NCBI RefSeq assembly: GCF_003286085.1
Contig: NW_020825294.1
Coordinates: 1,178,001 to 1,242,000 of the forward strand
DNA length: 64,000 nt
Source: Drosophila persimilis
Taxonomy: Eukaryota > Arthropoda > Insecta > Diptera > Drosophilidae
Reading direction: 5' to 3'
The notes below the pieces were generated by a model, which did no database searches, was not told the DNA's origin, and was given only the letters and a program-made list of their open reading frames with translations. This document shows, in pieces, positions 59,478-64,000 of this stretch (position 1 is its first letter; the number at the start of each line of letters is the position of its first letter). The position numbers and the translations under genes are program-made.

Positions 59478-60437
59478 CTTTCGTGCTGGGCCCTCGTCCT
59501 TGGTGAGCTGCTTAATCGCCTTTGTCCCTTTTAACTTTTGCGACGCCAATTTTCTCCCCTTTTTTCTTTCTTGTTTTTGGTCCTTTTAGGGCTTTCTAGG
59601 AATTTTCCTCTCTATCGGGAAACTGGGCTTAGTTTTTGTTGGCACTTTTTCTATTATTTTTATTTTTTTGATTATAAACTTTCTTTCTTTTTTATTTTTT
59701 TGTTTGTATTATCTTTAAGAGTCCTGTATGTGTGTTAAGAGATTACTTTGCATAGAAAAGTTGTGGACATTTCTTTTGAATTCACTTTCGCTTTTTTCCC
59801 TTTGTGGCGGTTTCGGAGACGACGTATTCAACAAATTGTTCGCGCTTCTCCTTCAGCTTCACCTTCACCTCGCACTTGCTGGCTCGCTCGCTCTTTCTTT
59901 CTTGCTCTCACTTTGACTCTATCTCACTCGCACTCTCACTCTCACTCTATGTGTGTGGCTGGCAAGCAGCAGGTTTTTACAGTTAATTGAGTCGGCTAAT
60001 CTTTTTGCTGTTGCTGGTCACACTTTTTTCACTTCTCCACAATTTGTTTTTTGCTGAGAACGTACAAGATTTTTTGCGTGCCTTGCAACTGTTTCTTTCG
60101 GTTCTTTCTACGCTTTCATTTACTTTCAATTCTATTCTTTGTATTTGTTCTTTTGCGTTCTATCCGTGCTCCGTGCTCCGTGTCCGTCTGCGTGCGCGTA
60201 CGCTCTGGCTCTGGGGGGCTCTGGGGCCCGTTTTGATGCTGCTTCTGGCTGCCTGCTGCTGCCGATGCCACGACGATGCTCCCGACTCTAATTGCGTTAA
60301 AATATTTTCTGCTCCCACAACAACAGCAACAACAACAACGGGAGCGAGCGACAATCAGAGAAAGCGAGAGAGAGAGAGACAGCGAGAGAGAGGAGAGAAG
60401 AGAAGATGCATGATGATACTACTACCTTCTCGACTGA
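59478..60437 (-). promoter_or_regulatory. Candidate Nlg2 promoter and first leader exon
   Basis: Read on the minus strand, this has the look of a Drosophila neural-gene leader: A/C/G-rich with CAGCAACAGC, AAAGTAAATGAAAGCG and CGCACGCAGACGGACACGG-type sequence. It ends in a good splice donor (AAAG|GTGAGC at 59478/59477). An initiator-like TCAGTC lies at 60437-60432, and a dense GAGA-factor type GAGA tract lies at 60365-60412. There is no other plus- or minus-strand gene near enough to own it in this window except Nlg2. It could belong to a gene beyond the right edge. Confidence 0.35.
60365..60412. repeat. GAGA-rich cluster
   Basis: Many overlapping GAGAG pentamers, the binding site of GAGA factor, in an interrupted GA array. 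It lies within the candidate Nlg2 promoter. Confidence 0.75.
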
Positions 60438-60565
60438 CGGCGCGCTCTCCAATTTGTCTGGATGCTGCCTGCCTGATGCTTCTTCTTCACACACAGTTCA
60501 ATTTCAAGTTCTTTTCTTCTTTTCGGGTGAACATCTCTCACACAACAACACAACTTTGACTTTGA

Positions 60566-60590
60566 GGAGCTTTCGGCGAGAGCACAGCTT
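60566..60590. repeat. Short inverted repeat in the candidate promoter region
   Basis: AGAGCAC and GTGCTCT are exact inverted arms separated by AGCTTC, just outside the GAGA cluster. Boundaries are approximate. Confidence 0.7.
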
Positions 60591-60599
60591 CGTGCTCTG

Positions 60600-63500
60600 T
60601 GCCTCTGTGTGAGTGCGTGTGCGAGTGTGCGAGGGTGTGTGTGTGTATCACTGGCATTGTCGTCCTTCGCCTCGTGTGAGAGATTCGTTCGGTTTTCCCT
60701 TCCACATCTACTACCAACAAATTTTCGTATTTGGCGCAAGCTCAGTTTATTGTTGCCATTCGTTATTAATATTGTTGTAGTTGTTGGTGTTGTTGCTGGC
60801 ATTCGTTATATATTTTTATTTTTGTTGTAGTGGAATTTCTTTTTTTTTTTGGCTTTGGTCCTTGTTGCGCTCAGGAGAGTGGCAGCAGCAGAGTATGGGG
60901 TGCAGCAGCATCCACACGAGTCACTCATCGACGCTGTTGTTCGGGGTTTTCCTTTCTTTTTTTCCGCCTCGCTCTCGTTTCAGCCAACAGGAGGGGATTC
61001 TCGCAATGTGGTTGGGTGCATATGGTTAAGGGGCTCAAGAAATGCCACTGAATTGCTGAATGAATTGGTTGTGCAAAAGAAAGTTAAATATTAAACTATA
61101 TTTATTCAATATTTAATTTTTGCTAAATATTTTCTAACGTCTCTGATGCTTCCAAAAAAATTGTATTTTCTTTACTCCTACCATAAACTCTTCTACTCCT
61201 GGACCGCTCCTGTATCTCTCTGCCATTTCTTATTCGTTTGTTAAGGTGAGATATTTTATGCTATTCAATATACTCTTTGAATTGATTGGGAACCAAACAA
61301 ATATTACAAGTCAAAAAGTACAATCAATAAATATGATTTTCGATTTAAGGAACTGTTCTACAGCTGCAGCAACCTCTTCTTTTGCTTGGAAAACAATATC
61401 GAAGTATTTTGTATACAAGGGCTCCCATTTCCCTTAGAATTAATATTATAATGTTGGACCGCTTCTGTCTTAATACTCTGTATGACGTATCACATCTCAA
61501 ACCGTATCGGAAATCCCTCTCAAAGCTATTCCATATACGTAATTTGTGAATTAATTAAAACTAATATAATTGAATTTCGTTTTTAATTATTTACTCTTCT
61601 ACAACTACAACGACCTCTTCTACTAGCAAACCGCTCCTGTTTCGCCTCTCTATGCCACTCACTGGCATTGTTTCTCGTGTTGTTGGCTCTGTTCCATATT
61701 ATACTCTCCCACACGTATACATATATATTTACACAGAAACATATACATATATCTGTAGATTTTTTCGCATACTTTTCCCGACTGACTGGCGTGCTCTGTA
61801 GTGCCCCGTTGTTGTTGAGAGTTCCGCCTCCTCCCTGCCAGCCATCTATCCATCCAGCACCCCTTTTTGTTGACGTTGGCTCTGGCAGTCGAGCAAAAAG
61901 GAGGAGCGGCTCCTGCTCGAGCTCCAGGCGTTTTTGTCACCATTGGAGGAGCAGCATCGGCATCCTCGACGGTACCTGGTCTGGTCGGATGGATGTGGCA
62001 TGGCTGTGGTATGGCGTGGCATGTGGCAGCATGGCAGAATGGCATGGATGTGCATGGCTCTCTTGTTGTGGGTCGCCAGCGTTGCGGGCTGAGCTGTTTG
62101 CGTTGTTTTTCCTCGGGTGACTGTCTGAAGTGCAAATTTGCTTTAATTATTCCATGGCAACAACATGAGGAGGAGCAGCGGCAGCAAGAACCACGACATC
62201 TGCAACGGACTCTGACTCAAATTCAGGCATTGCCTCAAGAAGCACACTCCCACCACCCACCACCCAGCACCCAGCACCTACAACAAACACCCACACATCC
62301 CTCAGCAGACAGCAGAGACCTGGTGACAGCAACATTTACTTATGCACCAGTCTTCACACCTCCCGCAGCCGAAGGACAGGACGCCTTTCGCCTTTTGGCG
62401 ACATTGAGTGACGCCCTGGAACAGAACCGCAGTTTCGTTTCTCTCAGTGTACGACCCAGACAGGACATTATCACAGTTTCCTCCAACCAATAATACATCC
62501 AAACCAACCCACGAGACCATCCGAAGGAAGCCACTATCCAACCAACAGACGAACGAGCGAACGAACGAACAGAACCGCTTGCCCCCTTTTTGGGTGGCTT
62601 CTCCCGTAGCTTTTGATGCTTGACATTGTTGGCAGTCGATATTGGTTGTAATTAGCTTTAATTGAAATTGCTCCATTCCCATCCATCCAATCCTCTATCG
62701 TATGTACGTACATTCAAACAAATATATGTATATGTATTTGTACATGTATCTGTGTGTATGTGTATGTGGTGGCCCCGTGATTTGGGTTTTAATGCGGAAA
62801 ATGTTTGTAATTTTGCCAAAGTTAATTTATGGTGACCCCGACCCAGACCCAGACCCACACCCAATGGCAAATTCCCTTTTACAGTTTCAGTCTCTCTACC
62901 TCAGTCCTCAGTCCTCAGCTCTGCCCAGCACAGCAGGTTGTCGCATTTCACGGTTTTCATTTGCCACTCAAATAATTAGAGAAGTTCCATTCAAAAAGTT
63001 TCCACATTTCCTACAAATTGTGCGGATTGTTTGAATTCAATTGATAAATGTAAACCGAAATGTTTCCGTGTTGGGAATGTGAGGAGAAATATGTAATATG
63101 CAGATACCAGTCATGAAAATAGGTAAATATATTACCGAAAATTAGATAAACACATTGACAATAAATATTAAATGGCAATATTAAAGAAGAAAAGCGCTGT
63201 AATGACATTCTAGATTAGATATCCTTATACAATTTACGAAAATGCAAATTGCTTTTTTAAATTCCATTATCAAATATTATACATATCTGGCTTTTTTTCG
63301 TAATTACTTCATATCAAGTAGAACTTATAAAGGCGATAATCACGATTGCAGTGGAAATCTTTGAAGAGTTTTGACACATAAACTTTTTATGGCCATAGAT
63401 ATGGAATGATATTCCTCCCCAATGCCAGAGACTTTTATCATTTTTTGGATGTATCATGATTGATAAAATGAACAAATAAACAAAAAACACCAACAACATT

Positions 63501-64000
63501 GTCATATAAGAAAGAGAACTGGAAAATATTTCCATTCAGTCAACAAAATTTGTTTTCCGTTTGCATTTCAGAGTAATAAATTAAACAGAAAACTTTATGG
63601 AAATGTTAAATCAATAAGCAAGCAATTACAAAGTTTTATTTGGTTATTCCAAATGATTTACCTCGATAAATATTTATGGGAGTAATTTAGTAACAGACTA
63701 AAACCAGTTCGACTTAAATATAGTAAATATAGAAGCCAAACCAACTGGATTTAAAAATATCAAAAAGTTTCGTTTCCATGTGGGACTTCCTAGATCTCTT
63801 TATGCCTGATCAAATAATAATCAACTTGAGACAGAAACCATATCAAATCGAAATTGATTAGCGTGCGGCCATAAAACCATCAACTGCTTTCGATTTTCGA
63901 TTGATTGAATGCTTCAAGTCGCACTAATTAAAAAAACACAAATGAATGCCATTATTAATCTAAGGCTATCAATCATTTTTATTGCATACTTTTCCGTGTC
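60600..64000. other. Right-end region without a supportable gene
   Basis: Pyrimidine-rich and repeat-rich DNA up to about 62900, then AT-rich sequence. The longest open frame (61867-62493, plus strand) lacks an ATG start and reads through low-complexity sequence. Nothing else is supportable. Confidence 0.45.

Overview
This window is animal nuclear DNA from a Drosophila species. The evidence is compact spliced genes with GT..AG introns of 50-110 bp, DRE and Motif-1 core promoters, heavy CA/GA/CAG microsatellite content, and an ordered set of proteins recognisable as Drosophila Hrb27C, x16, nop5, wee, Rat1, Polr1F and Nlg2. In D. melanogaster I place this set on chromosome 2L near 27C (Muller element B). 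That placement is from memory, not a search. The repeat-rich introns suggest a non-melanogaster species, possibly of the obscura group, but this is a guess.

Layout. 1-4352 (+): the 3' two thirds of a SOGA/MTCL-like coiled-coil gene entering from the left edge. 4571-4768 (-): a candidate 65-residue two-helix membrane microprotein. 4769-12411: 7.6 kb of AT-rich DNA without a convincing gene, probably the long 3' UTR of Hrb27C (-, coding 12412-13762) plus spacer, containing two perfect hairpins. 16453-21383 (+): the SR protein gene x16, whose single 4.15-kb intron holds two complete genes in the same orientation, nop5 (17636-19393) and an unrecognised secreted His/Lys/Glu-rich protein (20111-20815). 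23213-23353 (-): a short coding-like remnant or small gene. 23911-25918 (+): the mitotic kinase wee. 27308-30055 (-): Rat1, an intronless nuclear 5'-3' exoribonuclease, divergent from Polr1F (+, 30271-31107), an RNA polymerase I subunit. 32364-40899 (-): twelve protein-coding exons of the neuroligin gene Nlg2.

40900-64000 has no gene I can support. I read most of it as the long first intron and promoter region of Nlg2, with a candidate leader exon and promoter at about 59478-60437 on the minus strand. It carries microsatellites, a 30-base C run, and a diverged 41-bp tandem repeat.

Functionally the middle of the window is a cluster of broadly expressed RNA-metabolism genes (Hrb27C, x16, nop5, Rat1, Polr1F) plus a cell-cycle kinase, packed at high density with DRE-type promoters. 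It is flanked by a neuronal adhesion gene in repeat-rich DNA. Exon boundaries were derived by hand from splice consensus and frame continuity and have no transcript support. I found no clearly novel multi-gene system. The best candidates for something undescribed are the small membrane ORF, the hairpins downstream of Hrb27C, the nested secreted gene with its overlapping upstream AUG, the overlapping upstream ORF on Nlg2, and two diverged tandem repeats.
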